Shown piece after piece: positions 23,809-31,871 of a DNA stretch of 43,801 nucleotides. A model generated the notes under the pieces. The model saw only the letters and a list, made by a program, of their open reading frames with translations. It did no database searches and was not told the origin of the DNA. The DNA lies in assembly GCA_902825855.1 (NCBI GenBank), contig CADECW010000061.1:1-43801 (forward strand), given 5' to 3'. Source of the stretch: an uncultured Rhodospirillales bacterium (GTDB taxonomy: Bacteria > Pseudomonadota > Alphaproteobacteria > Reyranellales > Reyranellaceae). The position numbers and the translations under genes were made by a program. Every line of letters begins with the position of its first letter. The stretch's first letter is position 1.

Positions 23809-25050
23809 TCACGAGCCGAGCTCGCGCTCGAGCGCCTTGGGACTGACGGCGAGGCGCGCGCGGATGTCTTCGGCGATGTCGCCGACGAAAACGTCTTCCA
23901 GGCCCTGCTGCAGGGCGCGCACGGTCGCGTTGGCCAGTGCCGACGGCGCGACCTTGGGCGGCGGTACCGCCTGGTACCATTCGGTCTCCAGCGGACCGAA
24001 GAAGACGTTCAGCACCTTCACGCCGCCCGGCCGCAATTCGGCGCGCAGGGACTGGGCCGCCGACAGGCAAGCCGCCTCGGTCGCCGAGAAGGCTCCGTAG
24101 GCGGGCCAGTTCGCCAGGGCGTAGACCGACAGCAGATTGACGAAGGCCGCCGCTGAATTGACGCCGTCGGCGCCGCGCGCGCGCAGGACGGGACCGAAGG
24201 CCTGGGCGAGGCGCGTCAGGCCGAAATAGCGCACCTCCAGCTCCTCGCGCGCCACGGTGAGTCCCTTGCGCTCGATGATGCCGCCGGTGCGCACATGCTC
24301 GGCGGTGTTGATCAGGATATCTACACGCGGGGCGTACTCGCCGGCGCATTCGTTGACCGAGATCGTGTCGGTGAGATCGAGCGCCACGATCTCGACCCGT
24401 TCGAGCTTCCTGAGCTTCTCCTCTCCGGGGAACGGCTTCCAGGGATCGGCGATGCCGACGAAGACCACGCTGGCGCTGGCTTTGGAGCAGGCTTCGGCGA
24501 GCGCCTGGCCGACGGCGGTGCGGCCGTCGGTGATCAGGACGCGGCGAAACTTGGGGTCGCAGGTGAGCTCGCGCCACTGCGGGTCGTCGGCCATGTTCGG
24601 GGTGTCCTCCGCCGGAAGCGCCATGACGATGGCCTGACCCGACTTGTCGATCTTCAACTGCAATCGTGTCCGCTCACCCTCGCGCAGATCGCCGTGCAGA
24701 TGCGCAACGATCGAGGGGCCGGCATCGAGCCGCACCGTGCCGATGCGCCACGGCATGCGCTCGCGGAAATAGACGTCGGTCGAAGTGCGGATCGTCGTCT
24801 CTGCGAGCAACGTGCCGCGATTGTCGACGTCGGCGAACGGCAAGCGCGCCGACAGGCAGCGCGGGCAGGCATCACGCGGCGGATAGATCACCGCAGCGCA
24901 GTCGGCGCAGACCTGCAGCCGGAAGCGGCCTTCGGCGGCGGCCTCCGTCAGGCCGAGCGCGGTGCGGCTGCGCAAACCCTGCGGAAGAAGAGGAACGCGC
25001 GTCTTCTTTAGCGGATTCTTGCGCCTGGGACGGACCAGCGGCTCGGTCAT
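23809..25050 (-). CDS. DUF35 (zinc ribbon + OB fold) fused to a degenerate SDR domain
   Basis: A 413-residue fusion. Residues about 40-70 form a rubredoxin-like zinc ribbon (C48, C51, C62, C65). Residues 75-155 form the OB fold of the DUF35 acyl-CoA-binding family, which partners thiolase-like enzymes. Residues 165-413 resemble an SDR, but the key sites are altered. The nucleotide loop reads TDGRTAVG, the NNAG motif reads NTAE, and the Tyr/Lys pair of YxASK aligns with F321 and E325 (FSATE). The SDR half therefore looks non-catalytic, perhaps structural or substrate-binding. Its ATG overlaps the stop of the thiolase-like gene by 4 bases, as expected for subunits of one complex. Confidence 0.82.
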   Translation of the reverse strand: MTEPLVRPRRKNPLKKTRVPLLPQGLRSRTALGLTEAAAEGRFRLQVCADCAAVIYPPRDACPRCLSARLPFADVDNRGTLLAETTIRTSTDVYFRERMPWRIGTVRLDAGPSIVAHLHGDLREGERTRLQLKIDKSGQAIVMALPAEDTPNMADDPQWRELTCDPKFRRVLITDGRTAVGQALAEACSKASASVVFVGIADPWKPFPGEEKLRKLERVEIVALDLTDTISVNECAGEYAPRVDILINTAEHVRTGGIIERKGLTVAREELEVRYFGLTRLAQAFGPVLRARGADGVNSAAAFVNLLSVYALANWPAYGAFSATEAACLSAAQSLRAELRPGGVKVLNVFFGPLETEWYQAVPPPKVAPSALANATVRALQQGLEDVFVGDIAEDIRARLAVSPKALERELGS

Positions 25051-26237
25051 GCGTTGCCTCCCGCCAGCAGCGCAGCGCCGCTCGCCAAGCCGCGATCGTA
25101 GGTGATCATGCCGAAGCCCGAGACGAGCCCGATCCTGGCGTCACGCACCGCCGCGCCGATCGTCGCGCCGGTAAGCTGGCGCACCGCTTCGACGAGGCCG
25201 AGAAACCCGCCGGCCGCGCCCGCCTGCCCGACCGAGAGCTGGCCGCCGGAGACGTTGTGCGGGAACGTGCCGTCGGCAGTGAGAGTGTGGGATCGGACGA
25301 ACTCGGGCCCCTCGCCCTTGCCGCAGAAGCCCAGGTCTTCCATCTGCATCATGCAGATCACCGGGTAGTCGTCGTAGGTCTGCACGAAATCCACATCCTC
25401 CGCCGTCACGCCCGCCATTGCGTAGAACTCGTCGATGTCGAGCGCCCAGCCGCCGCGATATTGAATCGCATCGTCAGGGAACGCGTTGTGCCGCTCGATG
25501 GTGGCCAGCAGCCGCGCGAACGGAAGGCCGAGCGAACGCGCCGCATCCTCGCGGCAAACCAGGAAGGCCTCGGCGCCGGCACAGGGCATGACGCAATCGA
25601 AGAGATGGATGGGATCGGAGATGGCGCGTGCGCCGAGATATTCGTCGAGCGTCAACGGCTTCTTCATCAGCGCATGCGGAAATTTCAGCGCATTGTCGCG
25701 TTGGGCGACGCAGATCTTGCCGAAGTCTTCCCGGGTGGCGCCGTAGTGCTTCATGTAGTTGCGCGTGATCAGCGCGAAGCCCGAATTGGGGCCTCCCGAA
25801 CCGTACGGATAGACGGCGTCCTGGGCGAAACGCGAGAACGTCGACAGCATGCGACGGAACGAATCCACCTGGTTGGTGTCGCCGGCGACGCACACCACGA
25901 ACTCGGCATCGCCGCACTGCACCGCGCGCGCCGCCCGACGCAGCGCGACGACGCCGCTGGCCCCGCCCAGCGGCACGTGATCGAGCCAGCGCGGTGTCAG
26001 ACCGAGATGCTGCGTCAGTCCGACTGCGGTATCGGGCCCGACAGTGAAGCTCGACAGCGAAAGACCATCGATGTCGGCGCTCGCGAGGCCTGCCTTCCTG
26101 ACCACCTCACGCACCGCCCGGCCCACCCACCAGTGGGCCGAATTCGTCGAATAGCGCCGGTAGGGAACCGTGACGGGGGCGGCCACGACGATGCCGTCGT
26201 AGGGCTCGCGCTTCGGTCGTTGCCTGCCGCTTGCCAT
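25047..26237 (-). CDS. thiolase-superfamily protein lacking the catalytic Cys and His (SCPx/Ltp2-like, probable aldolase)
   Basis: This 396-residue protein has the SCPx/lipid-transfer thiolase fold. Where true thiolases have the nucleophilic Cys, this reads PLGGASGVV (91-95), with no Cys. Where the GHP histidine is expected it reads SVGQAGAAGG (335-344), and the final CxG is FGM. It keeps HNVSGG (327-332) and a Tyr-rich segment TYDDYPVICMMQMEDLGFCGKGEG (287 onward) like Ltp2, the thiolase-fold retro-aldolase of steroid side-chain degradation that works without the Cys. With the overlapping DUF35 partner it is best read as an acyl-CoA retro-aldolase or lyase rather than a thiolase. The fold is confident; the reaction is inferred. 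Confidence 0.84.
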   Translation of the reverse strand: MASGRQRPKREPYDGIVVAAPVTVPYRRYSTNSAHWWVGRAVREVVRKAGLASADIDGLSLSSFTVGPDTAVGLTQHLGLTPRWLDHVPLGGASGVVALRRAARAVQCGDAEFVVCVAGDTNQVDSFRRMLSTFSRFAQDAVYPYGSGGPNSGFALITRNYMKHYGATREDFGKICVAQRDNALKFPHALMKKPLTLDEYLGARAISDPIHLFDCVMPCAGAEAFLVCREDAARSLGLPFARLLATIERHNAFPDDAIQYRGGWALDIDEFYAMAGVTAEDVDFVQTYDDYPVICMMQMEDLGFCGKGEGPEFVRSHTLTADGTFPHNVSGGQLSVGQAGAAGGFLGLVEAVRQLTGATIGAAVRDARIGLVSGFGMITYDRGLASGAALLAGGNA

Positions 26238-26243
26238 GGCCGG

Positions 26244-26729
26244 TCAGACGAAGAGCTGGATGCTGCCCAAGGCGGCATCGCAGTTGATGAGATCGACGCG
26301 CTTCAGGCGGATCTTGAGTTTGCCGTCGACGGTGGTGAGGTGATGCGTCACCCAGGCAGCGTAGAGCGTCTGCTCGTCGGCCCGGCTCTCGACATAGTGC
26401 AGGGGCGTCCAGGTGACGTAGCGCCGTTCGCCGTCGTCGCGTTCGTCGACCTGCGGCGTCTGGAGCATGTGATGGCAACGACTTTTCGGGCTCTGGCTGT
26501 AGGTTGCCTTGCCCTTCAGCCGGTCAATGCGGATCCTGAGCAGCAGCTTGTCCTCGTACATCAGCGAGGTGGTGAGCCTGGGATCGGTCTGTCCCCATTC
26601 GACCGGCATCCAGTAGCGGCCATCCTCGGTGAACAGGTCGAGCCAGTCCTCCAGGCGCTGCTGGTCGAGCAGCCGCGCCTCGCGCACGACGAAATCGACG
26701 AGCTGCTGGTCGCTGGGTACGGCGCTCAT
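26244..26729 (-). CDS. aromatic-ring-hydroxylating dioxygenase, beta subunit
   Basis: The 161-residue protein matches the small, NTF2-fold beta subunit of Rieske ring-hydroxylating dioxygenases: FVVREARLLDQQRLEDWLDLFTEDGRYWMPV at the start, LLLRIRIDRL in the middle, and the C-terminal KLKIRLKRVDLINCDAALGSIQLFV. It builds the alpha3beta3 hexamer and has no cofactor. ATG 26729 lies 5 bases after the alpha subunit's stop; the longer reading from 26867 runs back through the alpha gene. There is no clear Shine-Dalgarno, so translation probably depends on coupling to the alpha subunit. Confidence 0.9.
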   Translation of the reverse strand: MSAVPSDQQLVDFVVREARLLDQQRLEDWLDLFTEDGRYWMPVEWGQTDPRLTTSLMYEDKLLLRIRIDRLKGKATYSQSPKSRCHHMLQTPQVDERDDGERRYVTWTPLHYVESRADEQTLYAAWVTHHLTTVDGKLKIRLKRVDLINCDAALGSIQLFV

Positions 26730-26734
26730 CGACG

Positions 26735-28051
26735 TCACAGGCTCATGGTCATGAACTTGGTCCAGGCGCGGAACTGGTTGCGCATCTGCGACTCCGACGT
26801 GCCGTCGGTGACGACGTTGCGCTGCTGAGCTTCGTCCGGCGCATAGAGGCGCTGGATGTTGACCCATTCGTTGCCGTTGCTGGCGAGGCCCGCCTGGGCG
26901 CGTTCGTAGACTTCAAGGTCGTCGTGGCCGACGACGGAAGTCGGGGCGTTGATCAGGCGGTTGTACATCACCGTCCGTTCCAGGAGCATGTCCGGCGCAC
27001 CGACCAGCCTGTAAGTCCAGGATTCGACCAGCGTCTTGTCGGCGGCGATGGGCTTGAAAAGCCTCAGCAGCTGGATCGGCCCTTTCAGCATGACGTTGGG
27101 GAAGTAGACGGTGTTGTGGCGGTTCTCGCCCAGGATTGCCTTGGCGCGTTCCTCGCCATAGGCCGCCACCATCTGCTCGAAATAGCCGGGCACGGCAGAG
27201 TAGTCGGAATGGATCGAGTGCGACACGCCGGTATGGCCGTGGCCATTGTCCCAGACGCGGATACCCATGCCTTGGAAGAACTCGTACGAGCTCATGAACG
27301 GCGCGTAGATCTCGACCGCCATCGGTTTTTTGGCCCCGGCGGGCGCACCCTTCCACACTTCGATGGCGGTGCCGGCCGACGACTGGTGCGCGATCATGGG
27401 ATGGCAGGTATCGGTCTGGTTCTCGACCAGCATCTTCCAATTGCAGTCGTGCATGTAGCGCAGCACGCCGCCCGCAACCTCGAGCTTACCGACCGGCGAG
27501 CGGTCGATCATGTTGTCGAGGCTTGTCAGCGCCTGGCCGAAGAATTCCTCGAAGCCCAGGCCAACGTCGTTCAGCTTGCCGAAGACGAAGCCGCGGTAGT
27601 TTTGCACATGGCGCACCGGCGTGATGCCGCGCGCTGCATGGGTGTCAGTGAACCCGGTGCCGTCGTAGCCGGTCTTCAGGGGAACGCCAGCCAGGCTGCC
27701 ATCGAGCCGGAACGTCCATGCATGGTAGGGACAGCGGATGAAGCGACCGACGTTGCCACAGCTCTCGCCGGTCAGCCGCGTGCCCTTGTGCGGACAGCGA
27801 TTGTACAGGACCTTTATGCTGCTCTCGCTATCCCGCACCATGATGACGGGCTGCGCCCCGATCGTGGTGGCGTAGTAGTCCCCGACCTTGGGAACCTGGC
27901 TCTCGTGACCGACGTAGATCCAGGTGTTGGCGAAGAGATGCTCCATCTCCAGCTCGAACAGCTCCTGGTCGAGGTAGAGGTCGCGATGGACCTCCGTCTC
28001 GCGAACGAGCGCCGAGATCGCCTGCCGGTTGCCGCGGTACTTGCTGATCAT
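26735..28051 (-). CDS. aromatic-ring-hydroxylating dioxygenase, alpha subunit (Rieske oxygenase)
   Basis: A 438-residue catalytic subunit. The N-terminal Rieske domain has C86-P-H88 and C107-P-Y-H110 ligands for the [2Fe-2S] cluster. The C-terminal domain has the mononuclear iron site in NQTDTCHPMIAH (bridging D214, ligands H217 and H222). These enzymes add O2 across an aromatic ring using electrons from a ferredoxin and reductase. No dedicated ferredoxin or reductase gene is in the window, so the electron chain is elsewhere or shared. In the proposed route it would dioxygenate the pyrrole side of an indole acid, as Rieske enzymes do in known auxin-degrading loci. It overlaps iorB by 4 bases. 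Confidence 0.93.
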   Translation of the reverse strand: MISKYRGNRQAISALVRETEVHRDLYLDQELFELEMEHLFANTWIYVGHESQVPKVGDYYATTIGAQPVIMVRDSESSIKVLYNRCPHKGTRLTGESCGNVGRFIRCPYHAWTFRLDGSLAGVPLKTGYDGTGFTDTHAARGITPVRHVQNYRGFVFGKLNDVGLGFEEFFGQALTSLDNMIDRSPVGKLEVAGGVLRYMHDCNWKMLVENQTDTCHPMIAHQSSAGTAIEVWKGAPAGAKKPMAVEIYAPFMSSYEFFQGMGIRVWDNGHGHTGVSHSIHSDYSAVPGYFEQMVAAYGEERAKAILGENRHNTVYFPNVMLKGPIQLLRLFKPIAADKTLVESWTYRLVGAPDMLLERTVMYNRLINAPTSVVGHDDLEVYERAQAGLASNGNEWVNIQRLYAPDEAQQRNVVTDGTSESQMRNQFRAWTKFMTMSL

Positions 28052-29580
28052 AGGAAGCTCTCGACTGTCTTGATCGTGTCGCCGAGGGCGCGTCCCTCGG
28101 CATCCGCGAGCGCGGCCTGGCGAAGGCGGCGCATCCAGTCGGCCGCATCGGCGCGGCCTTCCAGCTTGCCGGCCATCGCCATCAGGCGCGAGAACTTGCC
28201 CTCGCCCGCCTCGTGGGTGTCGGAGTAGCCCTTGACCAGCCGGCGTGCCTCGAGAATTTCGACCGCAAGGGCAACGTCGCGACGGGCCGCCGATCGCGCA
28301 CGCTCGAGCCAGGCCTCGATATGCGCCTGCTCGCGGCGATGACGCAGCGTGGTGCGCCGGAAGCGGCGCCAGCCGGCCAGAACATAAAGTATTAGGAACC
28401 AGCCGATCGTGCCGGTCCGGACCCGCCGGCCTCGATCGACCACGCGGCGCAGAGCGCCGAGGGTGCGCGGGCTCGCTTCGAGCCAGAGCCCGAGCCCGGC
28501 CGGGAGGGTGCCGCAGACCTCCTCCATGCGCGGATGCATGAACTCGGTGGCGTAGACGATCTGATCCGACCCGGCGGCCACTTCAGCGCGTACGCGGGCG
28601 AAACGGCTTTCGCGAGTCTTGAGATCGGCGACGCGGATCACGTCGTCGTAGGCCATGGCGCGTGCAATCTGCTTGGCCGCGGCCGAGGTCAGCGCGTCGG
28701 CGCCGAACGCAGCGAAGGCATCCACGCGATCGAGATACTCGCGCCCATAGGCAACGTCCTGGAAGTCCACGACGCGCGCGAGGCCTGCCGCGACGATGCC
28801 GTGCACCGGCTGGGGCAGCTTGCGCGCGCGCTCGACAAGGGCGTCGAAGCCGGCGTCGCCGATCGGCGTCAGTTCGGGAAATACTTTTCTCGCGACGTTG
28901 CGCTGCGGTGCGGGCGACGGCGACTTGAGCTCCTCGACGGCCGCATCGCAAGCACGGCCGAAGGCTCGCAGGCTCGCCTCGACGCCGAGCCCCGCCTCGC
29001 GAATGGTCGATTCGTAGGCGGCACGCGGAAACGGCAGGGCGCCCGAACCGGCCAGCGCACCGAACAGGGCAGCCGAGATCACGCTCTCCGACTGCTCGGC
29101 GATTGCCGCCATGTCGAAGGCAAGGAACAGCTTGCTCGAGGCACGTCCCGCCTCATGGACCTTGGCCGGATCGCCCGCACCGTCGCCGGGAGCGATCTTT
29201 TCGCTCACCGCATAGGCGCGGTGCGACGAGGCGATCAGGGTGGTGCGATCGGGCGACACCAGCCCGCGCTGCATGGCACGGCCGGCCTCCATCAGCTCGG
29301 CGCCGATCACGATGTCGACCTCGCCGGGCACCGGCATCAACGAGAGCACCGGACGGCGGCCCGAGCCGTCGGATTGGATGGCCTCGACGTAGTAGATCGT
29401 GGCGCCGGTCCGTTGGGCGACGCCGGGCACCGACGTCGATTGCACCAGCCAGCCCTGGTTCTCGATCAGCGCCACGATCCAGTCGACCAGCACGCCGCCG
29501 CCCTGGCCGCCCATCGCCATCACCGCAATGGCGGTGGGCCGTCGCATGTCGAGCATCGGCGAGGAGACGACAGCGTCCAT
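28048..29580 (-). CDS. iorB: indolepyruvate ferredoxin oxidoreductase beta-type subunit with C-terminal extension (IorB-like)
   Basis: The 510-residue protein has an N-terminal pyruvate-ferredoxin-oxidoreductase gamma domain (about residues 15-200), beginning IAVMAMGGQGGGVLVDWIVAL, the glycine-rich loop of this family, followed by QSTSVPGVAQRTGATIYYVE. The remaining 300 residues are a helical extension (DUF6537-like) seen in long IorB proteins; archaeal IorB is only about 200 residues. An internal hydrophobic stretch (WFLILYVLAGW) sits in this part. With IorA it would oxidatively decarboxylate an aryl 2-oxoacid to its acyl-CoA. The start at 29580 follows the iorA stop by 8 bases, with GAGG upstream; its stop overlaps the dioxygenase alpha start. 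Confidence 0.88.
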   Translation of the reverse strand: MDAVVSSPMLDMRRPTAIAVMAMGGQGGGVLVDWIVALIENQGWLVQSTSVPGVAQRTGATIYYVEAIQSDGSGRRPVLSLMPVPGEVDIVIGAELMEAGRAMQRGLVSPDRTTLIASSHRAYAVSEKIAPGDGAGDPAKVHEAGRASSKLFLAFDMAAIAEQSESVISAALFGALAGSGALPFPRAAYESTIREAGLGVEASLRAFGRACDAAVEELKSPSPAPQRNVARKVFPELTPIGDAGFDALVERARKLPQPVHGIVAAGLARVVDFQDVAYGREYLDRVDAFAAFGADALTSAAAKQIARAMAYDDVIRVADLKTRESRFARVRAEVAAGSDQIVYATEFMHPRMEEVCGTLPAGLGLWLEASPRTLGALRRVVDRGRRVRTGTIGWFLILYVLAGWRRFRRTTLRHRREQAHIEAWLERARSAARRDVALAVEILEARRLVKGYSDTHEAGEGKFSRLMAMAGKLEGRADAADWMRRLRQAALADAEGRALGDTIKTVESFL

Positions 29581-29588
29581 CGCGAGCC

Positions 29589-31739
29589 TCAGGCCAGCCG
29601 CAGCCGCCGGCGACTGCGCAGGCGCTGGAAAAAGCCGATGACGGCCGCGCGCATCTGCGCCACCCGGCGGTCCCAGCCGGTGGGATTGATGATGATGTCG
29701 GCGCGGTAGAAGGATGGGCAGAGTACCGCCGCCTCGGCCACGTCGCCGCAATTGCCGCAGCCGACGCAGGAATTGTCGATCGCGGCGACCGGATCGTCCT
29801 TCAAGGGATCGGCGGTCTGCTTGACCGACAGCGAGGGGCAGCCGGAGAGGCGGATACAGGCGTGATCGCCGGTGCAGACATCCTCATCGACCCCGAAGCG
29901 CTGGCGCACCATGCGCTCGCCGGCCTTCACGGCCTTGGCGAACAACGGCCGTTCGCGGCGCTGGCGGTTCAGCATGCACTCCGACGATGCCACGATGACT
30001 TTCGGTCCGGCCTGCTTCGTGGTCAGCGCCTCCTTCAGCGTGTCGCGCACCCGCGCGACGTCGTAGGTGCGGTCGATCTGGCGCACCCAGTCGACGCCCA
30101 TGCCCTTGACCGCCTCGGTGATGGCATGCCGCGTCGAACGCGAGCGGTTGGCGGCACGCGACGACAGCAGGTCCTGGCCGCCGGTCGCGGCGGAATAGTG
30201 ATTGTCGACGATCAGCACCACGCCGTCGCTCTTGTTGAACACGGCGTTGCCGATGCCGGACGTCAAGCCGTTGTGCCAGAAGCCGCCGTCACCCATCATG
30301 GCGATGGAGCGCTTGCCCGCCTTGACGTTGAATGCCGACGCGGACGCCGGCCCCAGGCCGTAGCCCATCGTGGTCGTGCCGATATTGAAGGGCGGCATGA
30401 TCGAGAACAGATGGCAGCCGATGTCGGCGGCGACATGGTGCGGCCCGAGCTCGCGCTCGACCAGCTTCATGGCGGCGAAGATCGGCCGTTCGGGACAGCC
30501 GGTGCAGAAACCGGGCGGCCGCGGGGGCACGACCTCGGCCAGCGCGCGGGCGTGCTTCTCCTCCAGCGCGGGCGGCGCATTGGAAGCGCGAACGGACGGA
30601 GCCAGCACGTCGGGGATCCATTGCCGCACGAAGGCGCCGATCGCGTCGCCCATGACCTGGGCAGTGTATTCGCCGGCCATGGGGAACAGGTCCTTGCCCG
30701 AAAGCGGCGTGCCGATCCCCGCCTGGCGCAGGATCTTGGCCAGTGCCTGCTCGATGAAGTCGGGCTGCCCCTCCTCCACCAGCAAAACCGCCCGCTTGTT
30801 GCGGCAGAACTCGCTGATCTCGTCCGGCACCAGCGGATAGGTGACGTTCAGGACATAAAGAGGAATGCGGCAGGTGCCCCAGACGTCAGCCAGGCCAAGG
30901 CCTTGCAGGGCGCGCAGCACGCCGTTGTACATGCCGCCCTGCAGGATGATGCCGACGTCGCCGATGTCGCCCGCCACGAACTCGTTCAGTCCGCGCTCTT
31001 TGACGAACTTTATCGCGGCCGGCCAGCGCTTCTCGATCTTCTCCTTCTCGTGAGCGTAAGAGGCGGGCGGCAGGACGACACGGCTGGTATCACGTCGGGG
31101 CGCCTCGAGCGCATCCTTTACGCTCATCGTTGGCCGCTGATTGGCCTTGGTGCGGAAGCTGCCGCGCACGTGGCAGGCGCGGATGCGCACCTCCAGCATG
31201 ACCGGAGTGTTCGATGCCTCCGAGAGCTCGAAGCCGAGCTCGACCGAGCGCACGATGCTCTCCAGATCGGGCCGCGGATCGAGCAGCCACACCTGGGATT
31301 TCATGGCGTAGGCGTGGCTGCGCTCCTGCATGATCGAGGAGCCCTCGCCGTAATCCTCGCCGACGATGATCAGGGCGCCGCCGGTGACGCCTCCCGACGC
31401 CAGGTTGGCCAGCGCATCCGATGCGACGTTGGTGCCGACCGGCGACTTGAAGGTGACGGCGCCGCGGATGGGATACATGACCGACGCCGCGAGCGTCGCC
31501 GCCGCCGTCGCTTCGCTGGCGCTGTTCTCGAAATGCACGCCGAGGTCGCTGAGGATGTCCTGCGCGTCGGCCAGCACGTCCATCAGGTGCGAGATCGGCG
31601 CGCCCTGATAGCCCGCGACATAGCCCACGCCCGATTGCAGCAGAGCCTTGGTGATGGCGAGGATGCCTTCACCGTGGAACTCCTGCCCGTCGCCGAGCCG
31701 GAGGTCCTCTACCTCCTTCGCGAAGGATCTTTCGGCCAT
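29589..31739 (-). CDS. iorA: indolepyruvate ferredoxin oxidoreductase alpha-type subunit (IorA-like)
   Basis: This 716-residue protein has the IorA layout. The N-terminal pyrimidine-binding half contains GYQGAPISHLMDVL and FENSASEATAAATLAAS. The TPP-binding half has PPGFCTGCPERPIFAAMK, the GDGGFWHNGLTSGIGNAVFNKSD thiamine-diphosphate motif and VDNHYSAATGGQ. At the C-terminus is a ferredoxin-like region with two Cys groups, CTGDHACIRLSGCP and CVGCGNC...CP, for [4Fe-4S] clusters. It is the first gene of the ten-gene operon, with GAGGGA 7 bases before the ATG. The substrate need not be indolepyruvate: isatinate (2-aminophenylglyoxylate) is also an aryl 2-oxoacid and fits the neighbouring anthraniloyl-CoA genes better. 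Confidence 0.92.
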   Translation of the reverse strand: MAERSFAKEVEDLRLGDGQEFHGEGILAITKALLQSGVGYVAGYQGAPISHLMDVLADAQDILSDLGVHFENSASEATAAATLAASVMYPIRGAVTFKSPVGTNVASDALANLASGGVTGGALIIVGEDYGEGSSIMQERSHAYAMKSQVWLLDPRPDLESIVRSVELGFELSEASNTPVMLEVRIRACHVRGSFRTKANQRPTMSVKDALEAPRRDTSRVVLPPASYAHEKEKIEKRWPAAIKFVKERGLNEFVAGDIGDVGIILQGGMYNGVLRALQGLGLADVWGTCRIPLYVLNVTYPLVPDEISEFCRNKRAVLLVEEGQPDFIEQALAKILRQAGIGTPLSGKDLFPMAGEYTAQVMGDAIGAFVRQWIPDVLAPSVRASNAPPALEEKHARALAEVVPPRPPGFCTGCPERPIFAAMKLVERELGPHHVAADIGCHLFSIMPPFNIGTTTMGYGLGPASASAFNVKAGKRSIAMMGDGGFWHNGLTSGIGNAVFNKSDGVVLIVDNHYSAATGGQDLLSSRAANRSRSTRHAITEAVKGMGVDWVRQIDRTYDVARVRDTLKEALTTKQAGPKVIVASSECMLNRQRRERPLFAKAVKAGERMVRQRFGVDEDVCTGDHACIRLSGCPSLSVKQTADPLKDDPVAAIDNSCVGCGNCGDVAEAAVLCPSFYRADIIINPTGWDRRVAQMRAAVIGFFQRLRSRRRLRLA

Positions 31740-31766
31740 TGAGCGTCCCTCATCGCAGCGACAGAT

Positions 31767-31795
31767 ATTTAAGGATTGAAGCTTTTCCCTGTCAA
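31767..31795 (-). promoter_or_regulatory. probable sigma-70-type promoter of the iorA operon
   Basis: On the minus strand a perfect -35 hexamer TTGACA (31790-31795) is separated by exactly 17 bases from TTAAAT (31767-31772), a 4-of-6 match to the -10 consensus. Transcription would start near 31760, leaving about a 20-base leader before the iorA ATG at 31739. The promoter spacer contains one copy of the AGGATTGAA repeat, so a bound repressor would cover it. Confidence 0.65.
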
Positions 31796-31859
31796 TCGAG
31801 CGCTGCCCGGCCTTGACGATCGTTTTCGAGAAACTTTAGGATTGAAACATCTGGGATTG
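31772..31859. promoter_or_regulatory. repeated AGGATTGAA elements upstream of the iorA operon, candidate MarR operators
   Basis: AGGATTGAA occurs at 31772-31780 and again at 31838-31846, 66 bases apart (about six helical turns, same face). A third partial copy, GGATTG, lies at 31854-31859. The first two are embedded in weak dyads (TT-AA and TTT-AAA ends). One lies in the promoter spacer and the others upstream. The region is AT-richer than its surroundings. They are candidate sites for the operon's MarR regulator (21740-22258); binding is inferred. Confidence 0.5.
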
Positions 31860-31871
31860 GGGGGCGGGCTT

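Noticed and set aside
22269..24577. Very long readings that extend the SDR, cyclase, LivMG and LivF frames far upstream
   Set aside because: The extra N-terminal parts are Arg-rich out-of-frame sequence of neighbouring genes. Internal starts with good ribosome binding sites or stop/start overlaps give normal family lengths.
25047..26237. Ordinary acetyl-CoA acetyltransferase annotation
   Set aside because: The nucleophilic Cys and the GHP His are both absent, so standard thiolysis is unlikely.
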